Of a stretch of DNA of 64,000 bases, positions 63,560-64,000 are shown piece by piece. Within the stretch, counting starts at the first letter, position 1; each line of letters starts with the position of its first letter. Origin of the DNA: Lepturacanthus savala (taxonomy: Eukaryota > Chordata > Actinopteri > Scombriformes > Trichiuridae); NCBI GenBank assembly GCA_030544235.1, contig CM060478.1:18767727-18831726 (forward strand), read 5' to 3'. The position numbers and the translations under genes were made by a program. A model generated the notes under the pieces. It was not told the DNA's origin. It made no database searches and saw only the letters and a list, made by a program, of their open reading frames with translations.

Positions 63560-63760
63560 CTGCAGCTTAAAACGAAGGCTCTTCGTATCCGTGCGGCGTC
63601 TCTGCGGTGCTGCCCATTGCCCCGCGTCTCTTCCTCTGCAAAACAAAACGTGAGAATGTCGCTTCCTGTTTCCTCAGACAGCGTGGCCCGGCCGGCCAAT
63701 CACGGGAGGAAAAAGTCCGCTCTCGCGCTGTAATTGGCCGGTATAAAGTCTCCGCTCCTC
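63560..63760 (-). promoter_or_regulatory. mgmt: mgmt promoter and likely non-coding first exon
   Basis: A CpG-dense block contains two CCAAT boxes in opposite orientation (CCAAT at 63696-63700 and ATTGG at 63733-63737 on the + strand), a GC-rich core, and an ETS-type CAGGAAGC on the - strand near 63,661-63,668. On the - strand a plausible first exon ends CTGCAG|gtgtaa at 63560 and would splice to the exon 2 acceptor near 61335. Start-site position is inferred (about 63,640-63,670). A TATAAAG on the + strand (63742-63748) allows divergent transcription. Confidence 0.6.
63567..63617 (-). other. Possible upstream ORF in mgmt first exon (16 codons)
   Basis: If the first exon is as proposed, it contains ATG at 63617-63615 with G at +4, followed by 16 codons ending in TAA just before the donor. 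It encodes MGSTAETPHGYEEPSF and is not in frame with, or joined to, mgmt. Such a leader ORF could reduce mgmt translation. Its transcription is inferred. Confidence 0.35.
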
Positions 63761-63798
63761 CCCCTGCTAAGGACAGACACAGCATGCATGTCTAATAG

Positions 63799-63845
63799 GT
63801 CTCAAATTGGGATTTGGGGTCCTTCAGGGGGTCCCCAGTACACAG
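63799..63845. repeat. Fragment of a GGGGTCC-type dispersed repeat
   Basis: GGTCTCAAATTGGGATTTGG followed by GGTCCTTCAGGGGGTCCCCAG resembles the fragment in the ebf3 intron at about 31,600. The family is inferred from the repeated motif order only. Confidence 0.35.
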
Positions 63846-64000
63846 AAGACTAGTAATAGTAGTGATTTAGACATTCGATTTGCTTGATATTTTTTCACAG
63901 GAGGAGAAATATGATAATGCATATTTTCAGCATTAATTTCAAACAGTGTTATCTTTCCACTTATAGCTGAGACATTTAACCAATTCTATATCTCATGTGA
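63846..64000. other. Upstream flank of mgmt
   Basis: AT-rich, with no recognisable feature in the last 155 bases. Confidence 0.6.

Overview
The window is a piece of a vertebrate nuclear genome, very probably a teleost (percomorph-type) fish. The evidence is long introns with GT-AG boundaries, many (CA)n, (TA)n and homopolymer tracts, a degenerate copy of an AT-rich repeat that is very common in fish, and two genes that I could translate exon by exon. There is no prokaryotic, viral or organellar architecture.

Left half, + strand (1 to about 35,770): the 3' part of ebf3, a COE/EBF-family transcription factor. Ten coding exons (7201-7282, 9378-9519, 14370-14500, 14713-14839, 25991-26079, 31124-31189, 31390-31561, 32036-32221, 32685-32774, 34153-34184) join in frame and give the last 371 residues. 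These cover the end of the DNA-binding domain, the IPT/TIG domain, the helix-loop-helix with its duplicated second helix, and the Ser/Pro/Gln-rich activation tail, ending at a TAA codon. The N-terminal exons lie upstream of the window. The first 7.2 kb is intron, and a poly(A) signal sits at 35747-35752.

Middle (about 35.8-44.7 kb): about 9 kb between two convergent 3' ends. I see no gene here. A CpG-dense block lies at 36.74-37.02 kb.

Right half, - strand (44.7 to about 63.7 kb): mgmt, O6-methylguanine-DNA methyltransferase. Four coding exons (61326-61190, 52417-52257, 47839-47700, 44858-44730) join in frame and give a complete 188-residue protein with the IPCHRV active site. A CpG-rich, CCAAT-box promoter with a likely non-coding first exon lies at about 63.56-63.75 kb. 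The two genes have unrelated jobs (a neural/mesenchymal transcription factor and a DNA-repair suicide enzyme). Their tail-to-tail linkage is the same as in human 10q26, so the long gene-free introns are plausible homes for ebf3 regulatory elements.

I found no clearly new biological system. The points most worth a second look are: two in-frame tandem splice donors in ebf3, which toggle an 8-residue linker; the apparent absence of the alternative activation-domain exon; several promoter-like CpG clusters far from known promoters; and long unique stretches in the introns that look like conserved non-coding elements.
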